From positions 151,116 to 215,115 of the forward strand of contig NZ_CALSFU010000007.1 of assembly GCF_943737005.1 (NCBI RefSeq): a stretch of DNA of 64,000 nt, read 5' to 3'. The notes under the pieces are model-generated. The model ran no database searches, was not told the origin of the DNA, and saw only the letters and a list, made by a program, of their open reading frames with translations. The translations under genes were made by a program, and so were the position numbers. The first letter of the stretch is position 1. The number at the start of each line of letters is the position of its first letter. Origin of the DNA: Achromobacter sp. Marseille-Q4962 (lineage in GTDB: Bacteria; Pseudomonadota; Gammaproteobacteria; Burkholderiales; Burkholderiaceae_B). Shown here piece by piece: positions 25,509 through 35,049 of the stretch.

Positions 25509-26531
25509 TCAACGGATGGGCCAGGGATACATGGCCCCGCCCTGGCTCCACAGGGCGTTGGTGCCGCGCTGCAGGCCCAGCTTGCTGTTCTTGCCCACGT
25601 TGCGGTCAAAGATCTCGCCGTAGTTGCCCACCGCCTTGATGGCGTTGTAGGCCCACTTCTCGTCCAGCCCCATGTTCTTGCCCGCGCCCGGGGTCACGCC
25701 CAGGATGCGCTGCACGTTGGGGTTCTGGCTCTTGAGCATCTCGTCCACGTTTTTCTGCGTGATGCCGTATTCCTCGGCCTCCAGCAGCGCGAAGAGCGTC
25801 CAGCGCACGATGCCCAGCCAGTTCTCGTCGCCCTGGCGCACCATGGGGCCCAGCGGCTCCTTGGAAAAGCGCTCGGGCAGGATTTCGTAGTCGTCCGGGT
25901 TGGCGACCTGTGTCGCGCGCACCGCCGCCAGTTGCGAGGCGTCGTCCGTGAACGCATCGCAGCGGCCCGACTCGAAGGCGCGGACCACTTCCGTCACCTT
26001 GTCGATCACGACCGGCTTGAATTCGATGCCATGGGCGCGGAACCAGTCGGCCAGGTTGAGCTCGGTGGTGGTGCCGGGCTGCACGCACACGGTGGCGCCA
26101 TTGAGCTCCTTGGCGCTCTTCACGCCCAGCTTCTTGCTCACCATGATGCCCTGGCCGTCGTAGAAACTGACCGCCACGGCCGACATGCCCAGCGCGGTGT
26201 CGCGCGTCTGCGTGAGCGTCACGGTGCGCAGCAGCACGTCAACCTCGCCGGACTGCAGCGCGGTGAAGCGCTGCTGGGTGGAAAGCGCCGTGCCCTTGAA
26301 CTTGGACGGGTCGCCGAACACGGCGGCCGCCACGGCGCGGCAGATATCCACGTCCATGCCCTGCCACTCGCCCTTGCTGTCGGCCGCGCTGAAACCGGAC
26401 ACGCCGTCGCTCAGGCCGCACTGCACGAATCCTTTTTTCTTCACCGCGTCCAGCGTGGGGCCCGCCAGGGCCGCCTGGGACGCACAGGCCAGCGCGAACG
26501 CGCCCGCCAGCACTGAAATCAAGCGTTTCAT
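25509..26531 (-). CDS. General L-amino-acid-type periplasmic binding protein (AapJ-like), orphan, 340 residues
   Basis: Periplasmic family-3 binding protein of the larger AapJ/YhdW type. The signal peptide is MKRLISVLAGAFALACASQA with cleavage near ALA-GPT. Family landmarks are VKKKGFVQCGLSDGVSGFSA, GMDVDICRAVAAAVFGDPSK, and the C-terminal QRGTNALWSQGGAMYPWPIR typical of AapJ. The length equals the family. The aapQMP permease and ATPase genes that normally follow are absent, so it must share a transporter encoded elsewhere. ATG 26531 follows an AGGAGAAG site. Confidence 0.9.
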   Translation of the reverse strand: MKRLISVLAGAFALACASQAALAGPTLDAVKKKGFVQCGLSDGVSGFSAADSKGEWQGMDVDICRAVAAAVFGDPSKFKGTALSTQQRFTALQSGEVDVLLRTVTLTQTRDTALGMSAVAVSFYDGQGIMVSKKLGVKSAKELNGATVCVQPGTTTELNLADWFRAHGIEFKPVVIDKVTEVVRAFESGRCDAFTDDASQLAAVRATQVANPDDYEILPERFSKEPLGPMVRQGDENWLGIVRWTLFALLEAEEYGITQKNVDEMLKSQNPNVQRILGVTPGAGKNMGLDEKWAYNAIKAVGNYGEIFDRNVGKNSKLGLQRGTNALWSQGGAMYPWPIR

Positions 26532-26860
26532 TGGCTTCTCCTCTCTGTCGGCGCCCGGCTCCGGCCGGAGCCGGCGCGCCATGCACCCCGAGAGCATACG
26601 ACGCACGCCTGGCGGCCACAATCGAGCCCACCCCGGAAACCGCCGATTGCGGCATCGTCCGGTGATCGAACTTTATTGAATGGCCGGCGCGCCATGAGCG
26701 CTGTCGCCCGATGCCATACTTTTTGCGCGGGCCGTCCGATAGCCGGCGAACGGGACTCCGTCTCCCTGCCCTCTCGCTTCCCGCAATTCCCCCTGGCGGC
26801 GCGTCATCAAAAAAACCAGGCGCGCCGCTTCACATGCCGATTCATGGAGGAGACAAATCC
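26532..26860. other. Divergent intergenic region between the AapJ-like and Bug genes
   Basis: No gene is seen. It contains a perfect 16-bp palindrome, GGCTCCGGCCGGAGCC (26557-26572), and a 14-bp direct repeat GCCGGCGCGCCATG at 26570-26583 and 26683-26696. The repeat holds a GGCGCGCC palindrome. These may be regulatory sites for either gene. Confidence 0.4.
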
Positions 26861-27880
26861 ATGGCCAACGCTTCGAACCCGCCCCAAAGCGGGCAGTCGA
26901 CCCCTTTGCGCCGCCGCGCCCTCAAGTTCCTGGCCGCCGCTGCCTGCGCCGCCGCGGGACTGGGCTCCGTGCCGGCCCACGCCGCCGACAAGTGGCCCAG
27001 CCACCCGATCCGCGTCATCGTGCCCTACACGCCCGGCGGCTCCACCGACACCGTAACGCGCATCGTCATGGAAAAGCTCGGGCCGCGCCTGGGCCAGACC
27101 ATCGTGGTGGAAAACCGGCCCGGCGCGAACAGCACCCTGGGCGCCGCCATCGCGGCCAAGGCCGAGCCGGACGGCTACACGTTCCTGAGCGTGCTGCCCG
27201 CCTACATCATCAATTTCCACCTGTACAAGCTGGGCTACACGCCGGACGACCTGGTGCCGGTAGCGCAAATGGCCGACCTGCCGCTCTTCCTGTTCGTCGC
27301 CAAGGACGTGCCCGCCAACAGCGTGGCCGAGCTGGTCGACTACGCCCGCAAGAACCCCGACAGGCTCACCTACGCCTCCAGCGGCAACGGCTCCAGCGCG
27401 CACCTCACCGGGGCCGACTTCGCGCTGCGCAACAAGGTGGTCATGACGCACGTCGCCTACAAGGGCAGCGCGCCCATCCTGACCGACCTGCTGGCCGGGC
27501 GCGTCTCGATGGTGTTCGACCCCATCCTGGTGCCCATGCAGTACGTCAAGCAGGGCAAGCTCAAGGCGCTGGCCTTTACCGGCAAGGAACGCTGGCCCAC
27601 CGAGCCCGGCATCCCCACCATGGAGCAGGCCGGCATGCCGGGCTTCGTCACCGGCTCGTGGGCGGGCCTGATGGCGCCGGCCAACACGCCCAAGCCCATC
27701 ATCGAGCGCATGGCCAAGGAGATCAACGAGATCGTGCGGGAGCCCGACGTCAAGCAGAAATTCCTGGACGCGGGCTTCCTGCCGGCCGGCGGCACCGCGG
27801 CCGAATTCGCCGACCTCATGAAGAAAGACTCGGCCCGCTACGCCGAGATCATCAAGCAAGCGCACATCACCCTGCAATGA
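26861..27880 (+). CDS. Bug-family (TctC-like) solute-binding protein, 339 residues
   Basis: Periplasmic receptor with a twin-arginine-like start (PLRRRALKFLAAAACAAAG) and signal cleavage near AHA-ADK. Bug landmarks are PYTPGGSTDTVTRIVMEKLG and VVENRPGANSTLGAAIAAKA near the start and AYKGSAPILTDLLAGRV in the middle. ATG 26861 lies 9 bp after GGAGGAG. It heads a rightward operon with the two CoA-transferase subunits and an IclR regulator, so it may bind a dicarboxylic or oxo acid related to the 3-oxoadipate route. No TctAB genes are present. Confidence 0.9.
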   Translation: MANASNPPQSGQSTPLRRRALKFLAAAACAAAGLGSVPAHAADKWPSHPIRVIVPYTPGGSTDTVTRIVMEKLGPRLGQTIVVENRPGANSTLGAAIAAKAEPDGYTFLSVLPAYIINFHLYKLGYTPDDLVPVAQMADLPLFLFVAKDVPANSVAELVDYARKNPDRLTYASSGNGSSAHLTGADFALRNKVVMTHVAYKGSAPILTDLLAGRVSMVFDPILVPMQYVKQGKLKALAFTGKERWPTEPGIPTMEQAGMPGFVTGSWAGLMAPANTPKPIIERMAKEINEIVREPDVKQKFLDAGFLPAGGTAAEFADLMKKDSARYAEIIKQAHITLQ

Positions 27881-27928
27881 CGGGCGGCGGGGCGCGGCCG
27901 CGCCCCGCCCGACGGATACATACCTCTC

Positions 27929-28609
27929 ATGATCGACAAATTCATCGACACCGCCGCGGCGGCGGTCGCGGACATTCATGACGGCGCCACCGTGCTCATC
28001 GGCGGCTTCGGCGGCGCGGGCATGCCCACCGAGCTCATCCACGCCCTCATCGACCAGGGCGCGCGCGAACTCACCGTGGTCAGCAACAACGCGGGCAACC
28101 ACGAAACCGGGCTGGCGGCGCTGGTCAAGGCGGGCCGGGTGCGCAAAGTGATCTGCTCGTTTCCCAAGGCCTCGCACTCCTGGGTCTTCGACGACCTGTA
28201 CCGGCGCGGGCGCATCGAGCTGGAATGCGTGCCGCAGGGCACCATCGCCGAACGGCTGCGCGCCGCCGGCGCGGGGCTGGGCGGCTTCTACACGCCCACC
28301 GCCTACGGCACCGAGCTGGCCCGCGGCAAGGAAACCCGCGTGATCGACGGGCGCGGCTACGTGTTCGAGAAGCCGCTGCACGGCGACTTCGCCCTGGTCA
28401 AGGCGGAGCTCGCCGACCGCTGGGGCAACCTCACCTACAACAAGAGCGCGCGCAATTTCGGGCCCGTGATGTGCATGGCGGCGCGCACGGCCATCGCGCA
28501 GGTGCGCGCCACCGTGGGGCTGGGCGAACTCGATCCCGAATGCGTCGTCACGCCCGGCATCTTCGTCAAGCGGGTCGTCACGGTCGCCAACCCCGCGTTT
28601 TCGAGCTGA
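27929..28609 (+). CDS. pcaI: 3-oxoacid (3-oxoadipate) CoA-transferase subunit A, 226 residues
   Basis: Alpha subunit of a family-I CoA-transferase that moves CoA from succinyl-CoA to an oxoacid, in the beta-ketoadipate route of aromatic degradation. The CoA-transferase signature is GGFGGAGMPTELIHAL. GFYTPTAYGTELARGKETRV and the C-terminal ELDPECVVTPGIFVKRVV match PcaI/CatI rather than acetoacetate transferases, though substrate choice cannot be proved. It starts 49 bp after the Bug gene and is followed 10 bp later by subunit B. Confidence 0.88.
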   Translation: MIDKFIDTAAAAVADIHDGATVLIGGFGGAGMPTELIHALIDQGARELTVVSNNAGNHETGLAALVKAGRVRKVICSFPKASHSWVFDDLYRRGRIELECVPQGTIAERLRAAGAGLGGFYTPTAYGTELARGKETRVIDGRGYVFEKPLHGDFALVKAELADRWGNLTYNKSARNFGPVMCMAARTAIAQVRATVGLGELDPECVVTPGIFVKRVVTVANPAFSS

Positions 28610-28619
28610 GGAGACTGGC

Positions 28620-29261
28620 ATGCATACTCCCCTGAGCCGCGAGGCCATCGCGCGCCGCCTGGCGCTGGACATCCCCGACGGCAGCTACGTGAACCTGGGC
28701 ATCGGCATGCCGGTGCTGGTGGCGGCGCATCTGCCGCCGGACCGCGAAATCGTGCTGCACAGCGAGAACGGCATCCTGGGCATGGGCCCGCCGCCCGCGG
28801 AATCGGCGCGCGACCTCGATCTCATCAACGCGGGCAAGCAGCCCGTCACGCTGCTGCCCGGCGGCTGCTATTTCCATCACGCCGATTCCTTCGCCATGAT
28901 GCGCGGCGGCCATCTCGATTACTGCGTGATGGGCGGCATGCAGGTGGCGGCCAACGGCGACCTGGCGAACTGGTCGCTCGACCGCCCGGGCGAGGCGCCC
29001 GCGGTGGGCGGCGCGATGGACCTGGCGGTGGGCGCGCGCCGCGTCTACATCATGATGGAGCACAACAGCAAGAACGGCGAGCCCAAGATCGTGGAACGCT
29101 GCACCCTGCCGCTGACCGGCGCCGGCGTGGTCGACCGCATCTATACCGACCTGGCCGTCATCGACGTCACGCCGGACGGGCTGCAGGTTCGCGATATGAT
29201 CGACGGTATCACCTTCGAGGAACTGCAGGCGCGCACCGGCGCGCCCTTGCGCAAAGGCTGA
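28620..29261 (+). CDS. pcaJ: 3-oxoacid (3-oxoadipate) CoA-transferase subunit B, 213 residues
   Basis: Beta subunit carrying the catalytic glutamate that forms the enzyme-CoA thioester, E49 in HSENGILGMGP. Other family blocks are YVNLGIGMPVLVAAHLP at the N-terminus and the C-terminal VIDVTPDGLQVRDMIDGITF. The length is typical. Its stop overlaps the start of the IclR regulator gene (TGATG), so the genes are translationally coupled. Confidence 0.9.
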   Translation: MHTPLSREAIARRLALDIPDGSYVNLGIGMPVLVAAHLPPDREIVLHSENGILGMGPPPAESARDLDLINAGKQPVTLLPGGCYFHHADSFAMMRGGHLDYCVMGGMQVAANGDLANWSLDRPGEAPAVGGAMDLAVGARRVYIMMEHNSKNGEPKIVERCTLPLTGAGVVDRIYTDLAVIDVTPDGLQVRDMIDGITFEELQARTGAPLRKG

Positions 29262-30088
29262 TGCTGCCCACCCTGCCCCCGCCCGGCTACGCGGCGCCGC
29301 TGGCCGAAGAAGACCACCCCGACCGCCTGCGCGGCGACCCGGACTACATGCTCACGCTCGCGCGCGGCCTGCACGTGATCCGCGCGTTCGGCACGCGCCG
29401 CCATCCGCAGACCGCGGCCGACCTGAGCCGCCGGGCCGGCCTGCCGCGCGCGGTGGTGCAGCGCTGCCTGCACACCCTCACGCTGCTGGGTGTGGCCGAG
29501 CGGCACGGCAGGCACTATGTGCTCACGCCGCGCATCCTCAACCTGGGCTACGCCTACTTCTCTTCCACGCCCCTGGTCTCGCTGGCCCAGCCCGTGCTGG
29601 ACGAGCTCAGCGCCACCGTCAACGAGACCTGCGCGCTCGCCGTGCTCGAAAGCCACGAGATCCTGTACCTGGCGCGTTCCGAGGTGCACCGCATCCTGGC
29701 CACGTCCATGGGACTGGGCAGCCGGCTGCCCGCGTACTGCACCTCCATCGGCCGCGCCGTGCTGGCGCACTTGTCCGAAGCGGCGCTGGACCGCTATTTC
29801 GCGGCGGTGGAACTCAAGCCCTATACGGAATTCACCGAAGTCAACGAGACGCGCCTGCGCGCCGAACTGGCCCGCGTGCGCGAACAGGGCTACGCGGTGG
29901 TCGACCAGGAGCTGGAGCTCAACGTACGGGCGATCTCGGTGCCGGTGCGCTCGGCCAGCGGGGCGGTCTGCGGCGCGGTGAACGTCAGCGTCAAGGCCGC
30001 GCGCGTGCCCACCCCGCGGCTGGCCGAGACATTCCTGCCTCCCATGCGCCAGGCGGTCGAGCGCATCGGCGAGCTGCTTGCGGCCTGA
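29261..30088 (+). CDS. IclR-family regulator (PcaR/PcaU-like), 275 residues
   Basis: Regulator with an N-terminal winged helix (YMLTLARGLHVIRAFGTRRH, then GLPRAVVQRCLHTLTLLGVA) and a C-terminal IclR effector domain (CALAVLESHEILYLARSEVH, LPAYCTSIGRAVLAHLS). The sequence style and its place as the last gene of a pcaIJ operon match the PcaR/PcaU/CatR-type activators of aromatic-acid degradation. The start overlaps the pcaJ stop. Binding sites are likely upstream of the Bug gene, where a palindrome and a direct repeat are seen, but no site can be assigned. Confidence 0.88.
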   Translation: MLPTLPPPGYAAPLAEEDHPDRLRGDPDYMLTLARGLHVIRAFGTRRHPQTAADLSRRAGLPRAVVQRCLHTLTLLGVAERHGRHYVLTPRILNLGYAYFSSTPLVSLAQPVLDELSATVNETCALAVLESHEILYLARSEVHRILATSMGLGSRLPAYCTSIGRAVLAHLSEAALDRYFAAVELKPYTEFTEVNETRLRAELARVREQGYAVVDQELELNVRAISVPVRSASGAVCGAVNVSVKAARVPTPRLAETFLPPMRQAVERIGELLAA

Positions 30089-30097
30089 ACGCCGCCG

Positions 30098-31150
30098 CTA
30101 CCGCAGGCCGGTGGTTTCCAGCGTGAAGGCGGCCGCGGCGCGGCCGATGCGGTCGTTGACCGCATGCCAGGCATCGTCGGCGGGCGGAGCCTGGACGACG
30201 ATGCGCGCATAGCCCTGGCTGTCCAGGTCGCGCAGCAGCGCGTAGAGCGCCTGGGCATAGCGCGCCGGATCGGCCGGCACGGCCTGCCATTGCACGCGCG
30301 GGTCGCGCGCGGCGGGCTCGGGCGTATACCCCACCACCACCACCTTGCCCTGCGACGGCAGCCCGCGTCCCTGCAGCACCTCCTGCAGGCGCGAGGGCGA
30401 AGCCAGTTCGAGCTCGGTGCGCGGCGCGTAGTGGGCCTTCAGCGTGCCGGAGGCGCGCGGCGCGGCCGCGTCGGGCGCGCGCACGGGTTCGCCCAGCACC
30501 GCCTCGATCTGCGCCGCGGTGATGTGGCCCGGCCGCAGCAGCACCACGCCGGCGCCGCTGTCCAGCCGCGACAGGTCGACGATGGTGGATTCGATGCCCA
30601 CCTCGGACGCGCCGCCCTCCAGCACCGGCATGCCGGCGGCCACTTCTTCGGGGAATTCGCTGCGCACGTGTTCGGCGCGCGTGGGCGACACCTGGCCGAA
30701 CTTGTTGGCCGACGGCGCGGCCAGCCCGCCCTGCCCGTTGGGTCTGGCGGCCGCGAACGCGGCCAGCAGCGCCTGCGCCACCGGATGCGAGGGGCAGCGC
30801 AGGCCCACGCTGTCCTGGCCGGCGCTGACCGCGTCGGGAATATGCGCGGCCCGCTTCAGAATGAGCGTAAGCGGCCCCGGCCAGAAGGCGTCGATAAGGC
30901 GGCGCGCCTGGTCGGGCACCTGCGCGGCCCAGTAGCCCACATCGCCCCGGGGCGCGATGTGCACGATGACGGGATGGTCCGACGGCCGGCCCTTGGCCGC
31001 ATAGATGCGGGCCACGGCCTGCGGGTTTTCGGCGTCCGCCCCCAGCCCGTACACGGTCTCGGTGGGAAAGGCGGCCAGCTCGCCGTCGAGCAGGCGCCGC
31101 ACGGCCTGCGCGATCTCGGCCTGCGAGGCCCGGGCGGAGACTTGGCTCAT
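30098..31150 (-). CDS. tsaC: L-threonylcarbamoyladenylate synthase (Sua5/YwlC type), 350 residues
   Basis: Cytoplasmic enzyme making threonylcarbamoyl-AMP for the t6A modification of ANN-decoding tRNAs. The YrdC domain fills residues 1-205 (LLDGELAAFPTETVYGLGAD, FWPGPLTLILKR, CPSHPVAQALL, SANKFGQVSPT). A second, Sua5-specific domain follows (about 215-350), which distinguishes it from short TsaC. It starts 3 bp after purK, so it is the last gene of the leftward purE-purK-tsaC unit, an order conserved in Burkholderiales. It converges with the IclR gene at a 9-bp gap. Confidence 0.93.
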   Translation of the reverse strand: MSQVSARASQAEIAQAVRRLLDGELAAFPTETVYGLGADAENPQAVARIYAAKGRPSDHPVIVHIAPRGDVGYWAAQVPDQARRLIDAFWPGPLTLILKRAAHIPDAVSAGQDSVGLRCPSHPVAQALLAAFAAARPNGQGGLAAPSANKFGQVSPTRAEHVRSEFPEEVAAGMPVLEGGASEVGIESTIVDLSRLDSGAGVVLLRPGHITAAQIEAVLGEPVRAPDAAAPRASGTLKAHYAPRTELELASPSRLQEVLQGRGLPSQGKVVVVGYTPEPAARDPRVQWQAVPADPARYAQALYALLRDLDSQGYARIVVQAPPADDAWHAVNDRIGRAAAAFTLETTGLR

Positions 31151-31153
31151 GGC

Positions 31154-32344
31154 TTACTCGGGCGCCTGCATGCCCAGCGCCGCCGCCACGCGCGCGGCGT
31201 CGGCGCGGGCCTGTTCCAGCGTTGGCGCCACGACGTTGACATGGCCCATCTTGCGCCCGCGCCGCGCCTCGCGCTTGCCGTACAGATGCAGCTTGGCGGT
31301 GGGCACGGCCAGCGCGGCCGCCCAGTCGGGCTCGCGCTGCGTGTCCGCCCCGGGCGAGGCATACCAGACGTCGCCCAGGATGTTCAGCATGACGGCTGGC
31401 GCGAGCAGGTCGGGCCCGCCCAGCGGCAGCCCCGCCATGGCGCGCGCCTGCTGCTCGAACTGGCTGGTGAGGCAGGCGTCCATGGTGTAGTGGCCGCTGT
31501 TGTGCGGCCTGGGCGCGATTTCGTTCACGATGAGGCTGCCGTCCTTGAGCACGAAGAACTCCACGCACAGCACGCCGTGGTAGCCCAGCCCCTGCGCGAT
31601 GGATTGCGCCGCCTCGGTGGCGCGCGCCTGCTGGCGCGCCAGGGACTCGTCTCCCGCGGCCGGCGCCACGGTGGACACGGCCAGGATGCCGTCGCGGTGC
31701 ACGTTGCGGGCCGCCGGAAACACCACGCAGGCCCCGTCGAAGCCGCGCGCCAGCACCACGGAGATCTCGTAGTCCAGAGGCAGCAGCGCTTCGAGCACGC
31801 AGGCCACGCCGCCGAATCCGGCGAAGGCGGCCAGCGCCTGCTCGCGGTCGGCGACACGGGCCTGGCCCTTGCCGTCGTAGCCCAGGCGCGCCACCTTCAG
31901 GATGCCCGGAAACAGATGGCCGGGCGCCGCGCGCAGATCGGCCTCGGTGCGGATGGCGGCGTGCGGGGCCACGGGAATGTTCTGCCCCGCGATGAACGCC
32001 TTCTCGGCGATGCGGTCCTGCACGATGGCCACGGCGTCGGCGGCCGGGCTGACGCGGCAGCGTGCGGCCAGCGCGCGCAGGCTGTCGGCCGGCACGTTCT
32101 CGAATTCGGTGGTCACGGCTTGGCAGGTGGCGGCCAGGCGCTCGAGCCCGGCCTCGTCGTCATAGGCGGCCTGGATGTGCAGGTCGGCCACCATGCCCGC
32201 CGGGCACTCCTGCGCCGGGTCCAGCACGGCCACCCGGTAGCCCAGGCTTTGCGCGGCGTGGCAGAACATGCGGCCCAGCTGGCCGCCGCCCAGCAGGCCC
32301 AGCCAGCCGCCGGGCGGGATCGTGAAAGCTTGCGTAGCGCTCAT
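31154..32344 (-). CDS. purK: 5-(carboxyamino)imidazole ribonucleotide synthase, 396 residues
   Basis: ATP-grasp enzyme of purine synthesis that carboxylates AIR to N5-CAIR. The N-terminal nucleotide-like domain begins [16 protein letters not shown], followed by the ATP-grasp region ([39 protein letters not shown]) with the metal-binding Glu and Asn of [13 protein letters not shown]. The length is normal. It starts 4 bp after the purE stop and its product feeds directly from PurK to PurE. Confidence 0.96.
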   Translation of the reverse strand: MSATQAFTIPPGGWLGLLGGGQLGRMFCHAAQSLGYRVAVLDPAQECPAGMVADLHIQAAYDDEAGLERLAATCQAVTTEFENVPADSLRALAARCRVSPAADAVAIVQDRIAEKAFIAGQNIPVAPHAAIRTEADLRAAPGHLFPGILKVARLGYDGKGQARVADREQALAAFAGFGGVACVLEALLPLDYEISVVLARGFDGACVVFPAARNVHRDGILAVSTVAPAAGDESLARQQARATEAAQSIAQGLGYHGVLCVEFFVLKDGSLIVNEIAPRPHNSGHYTMDACLTSQFEQQARAMAGLPLGGPDLLAPAVMLNILGDVWYASPGADTQREPDWAAALAVPTAKLHLYGKREARRGRKMGHVNVVAPTLEQARADAARVAAALGMQAPE

Positions 32345-32348
32345 GGTG

Positions 32349-32870
<522 letters not shown>

Positions 32871-32966
32871 AACGGTGTCTGAGCGGTGTGGAAATGAGGA
32901 AAGCGCCGGCGCCGCCGCGCGGGCCATGCGCGGCCCGCACGCGGGCCGGCCGCGAAACCGGGTATT

Positions 32967-33548
32967 TTACCCGGCGCGCGCGCCGTCCTGTCCGGGCGCG
33001 TCCGGCGCGCCCACGGCCCGCATGCCGCATGCGCCGCCTTCGCATTGCGCGAAAGCGCCCCCCACGCTGCCCAGGCTGGCCAGGAAGAACAGCGCCATGA
33101 CGGCGGCGCCGGCCGCCGGCACGCGCCGCTTGATGGCGCTGTCGCCCCACTTGCGGTCCATGCACAGCATCAGCGCGCAGAAGGCGATGAGGGCCGCGCA
33201 GGCCATGAAAGTCCAAGTATAGAAATGCAGGCCGCCGAGCAGCGCCCCGTGGCCGGGATCGTCCGGCGCGATGTGCCGCAGCATCTGGCGGCCCGCCGCC
33301 GCCATGCCGGCCAGCGCGGCCGCGATGGTCATGCCGTAGTGCAGCGGCGACGGCCCGAGCCGCAGGTTGAGCAGCAGCCCGGCCCCGGCCAGCACCAGCG
33401 CCGCACGCTGCAGCAGGCAGAGCGGACACGCCGGCTCGCCCTGCACGAACTGCCGGAAGAGGGCGAGCCCCAGGAACAGGCTCACGCCCAGCAGGACTAC
33501 CGCGTTGACGGCGCGCGAACCGCGCGCGGGATTGGCGGAGAACATCAT
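32967..33548 (-). CDS. dsbB: DsbB-family disulfide-forming membrane protein with extra helix and C-terminal Cys pair, 193 residues
   Basis: Inner-membrane protein expected to reoxidise DsbA and pass electrons to quinone. The first cysteine pair is C41-P-L-C44, at the same place as E. coli DsbB, directly before helix 2. The second periplasmic loop (about 89-107) has no cysteine, unlike E. coli C104/C130. Instead a fifth hydrophobic helix (about 144-165) follows a basic cytoplasmic loop (MDRKWGDSAIKRR), and the tail holds C169 and C174 (AQCEGGACG). By the positive-inside rule that tail is periplasmic, so the second pair may sit there. It is downstream of a small membrane protein gene with 7 bp between them. 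Confidence 0.85.
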   Translation of the reverse strand: MMFSANPARGSRAVNAVVLLGVSLFLGLALFRQFVQGEPACPLCLLQRAALVLAGAGLLLNLRLGPSPLHYGMTIAAALAGMAAAGRQMLRHIAPDDPGHGALLGGLHFYTWTFMACAALIAFCALMLCMDRKWGDSAIKRRVPAAGAAVMALFFLASLGSVGGAFAQCEGGACGMRAVGAPDAPGQDGARAG

Positions 33549-33555
33549 GGCCGGC

Positions 33556-33717
33556 TCACCAGGACAGGCCCAGCGGCGCGCCCAGGTGCAGGCGCAGGCC
33601 CACCCCGAAGACGGCCAGGGACACCAGCCAGAGCGCCACGCAGGCGCGGCGCCTGCCCAGCATGCCGAACCACACGGCGGCCAGCCCGGCCAGAAAAGGC
33701 AACACGATTATTACCAT
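33556..33717 (-). CDS. Small two-helix membrane protein (DUF5993-like), 53 residues
   Basis: Very short leftward gene with a strong AAGGAG site before ATG 33717. The peptide has two hydrophobic helices (IIVLPFLAGLAAVWFGML and CVALWLVSLAVFGVGL) joined by GRRRA, and ends LHLGAPLGLSW. I believe it belongs to the DUF5993 small-membrane-protein family, which commonly sits beside dsbB. The 7-bp gap to dsbB and the shared promoter support a joint role, perhaps as an accessory subunit for disulfide formation. That role is inference. Confidence 0.7.
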   Translation of the reverse strand: MVIIVLPFLAGLAAVWFGMLGRRRACVALWLVSLAVFGVGLRLHLGAPLGLSW

Positions 33718-33823
33718 CCGCAGCTCCTTCTTCCCCAGGACAGGCGCCTGCGACTTCCAGGACGGGCCCCGCCCGGCGCGGCGGGAACGCGAACGGCCGC
33801 TCCCCCTTCCGTCAAAGAGAGGG

Positions 33824-33853
33824 AGTATAGCGTAACAATGCGAAATATTTGAA
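33824..33853 (-). promoter_or_regulatory. Sigma-70 promoter for the small membrane protein-dsbB unit
   Basis: Minus strand TTCAAA (33848-33853) and TATACT (33824-33829) are spaced by 18 bp. The start point would be about 100 nt before the small gene. Confidence 0.55.
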
Positions 33854-33915
33854 AAGAACGGACAGATTCGCTGCCCGCGCGCCCGGCCGCCGGGGGGAAG
33901 GCCGGGCGGGACGCC

Positions 33916-34797
33916 TCAGGCGGTCAGGCGCTCGAGCGCCTCGCGGTACTTGGCCGCGGTCTTTTCCAGCACGTCCTTGGGCAGGCGCGGCGCGGGCGGG
34001 GTCTTGTCCCAGGGCTGGGTTTCGAGCCAGTCGCGCACGAACTGCTTGTCGAACGAAGGCGGGCTGATGCCCACGCGGTAGCCGTCGGCCGGCCAGAAAC
34101 GCGAGGAATCGGGCGTGAGCACTTCGTCCATGAGGTGCAGGGCGCCGTTTTCGTCCAGGCCGAACTCGAACTTGGTGTCGGCGATGATGATGCCCTTGGA
34201 GGCCGCGTAGCGCGCCGCCTCGGTGTAGAGCCTGAGCGTGACATCGCGGATGCGCTCGGCCATTTCCTGGCCCACTTCCTTGACCACGTGGGCGAAGTCC
34301 ACGTTTTCGTCGTGCATGCCGAACTCGGCCTTGGCCGCCGGCGTGAAGATGGGCTCCGGAAGCTGGCTGGCCTGCTGCAGGCCGGGCGGCAGCTCGATGC
34401 CGCAGATCGCGCCCGTGGCCTGGTAATCCTTCCAACCCGACCCGATCAGGTAGCCGCGCGCCACCGCTTCCACGAGGATGGGCTTGAGCCGCTTGACCAC
34501 CACGGCGCGGCCGCGCACCTGGTCCACCTCGTCCGGGGCGACCACGTCTTCGGGCCTGATGCCGGTGGAATGGTTGGGCAGGATGTGCGCCAGTTTCTTC
34601 AGCCAGAACTCGGTCAGCTCGGTCAGCACCTGACCCTTGCCGGGGATGGGGTCGTCCAGGATGACGTCGAACGCGGAGATGCGGTCGGACGCGACGATCA
34701 GCAGCTTGTCGTCGCCCACGGCGTACATGTCGCGCACCTTACCGCGGCCCAGCAGCGGCAAGGACTTGATGCTGGATTGATGCAAAGCAGAAGTCAC
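33916..34797 (-). CDS. purC: Phosphoribosylaminoimidazole-succinocarboxamide synthase, 293 residues
   Basis: SAICAR synthase of purine biosynthesis, joining aspartate to CAIR with ATP. Motifs include [39 protein letters not shown], the [21 protein letters not shown] block (here [13 protein letters not shown]) and [17 protein letters not shown]. The size is that of the longer yeast-like bacterial PurC (about 295). The best start is GTG 34797, giving [17 protein letters not shown]; no ATG fits. It lies between fba upstream and the dsbB-purE genes downstream, all leftward. Confidence 0.95.
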   Translation of the reverse strand: MTSALHQSSIKSLPLLGRGKVRDMYAVGDDKLLIVASDRISAFDVILDDPIPGKGQVLTELTEFWLKKLAHILPNHSTGIRPEDVVAPDEVDQVRGRAVVVKRLKPILVEAVARGYLIGSGWKDYQATGAICGIELPPGLQQASQLPEPIFTPAAKAEFGMHDENVDFAHVVKEVGQEMAERIRDVTLRLYTEAARYAASKGIIIADTKFEFGLDENGALHLMDEVLTPDSSRFWPADGYRVGISPPSFDKQFVRDWLETQPWDKTPPAPRLPKDVLEKTAAKYREALERLTA

Positions 34798-35049
34798 GGG
34801 GAATGGCCTATGGCAATAATGAAGATGCCCGCCGCGGACCGGGCCGGGGCGGGACAGAAGGGATAGGGGCGCGGCCGGCGCATGCCGCAAAGCGCATAGG
34901 TTACTGCAAATGGGCGCCGCTTGTCCGCGCCGCCGGGGCCCGCCGCCCTCGACGGCGCGGCGCCGGCGCGTTAGGCTGTGAGCCACGCAAACCGCAGCGC
35001 CGGCCACCCTTTCCAGGGTGTCACGGCCTCACCCAGGGAGGAGAAACTC

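Noticed and set aside
33878..33911. Hairpin CGCCCGGCC/GGCCGGGCG after purC as a terminator
   Set aside because: No T-run follows on the minus strand, so it was not listed as a feature.
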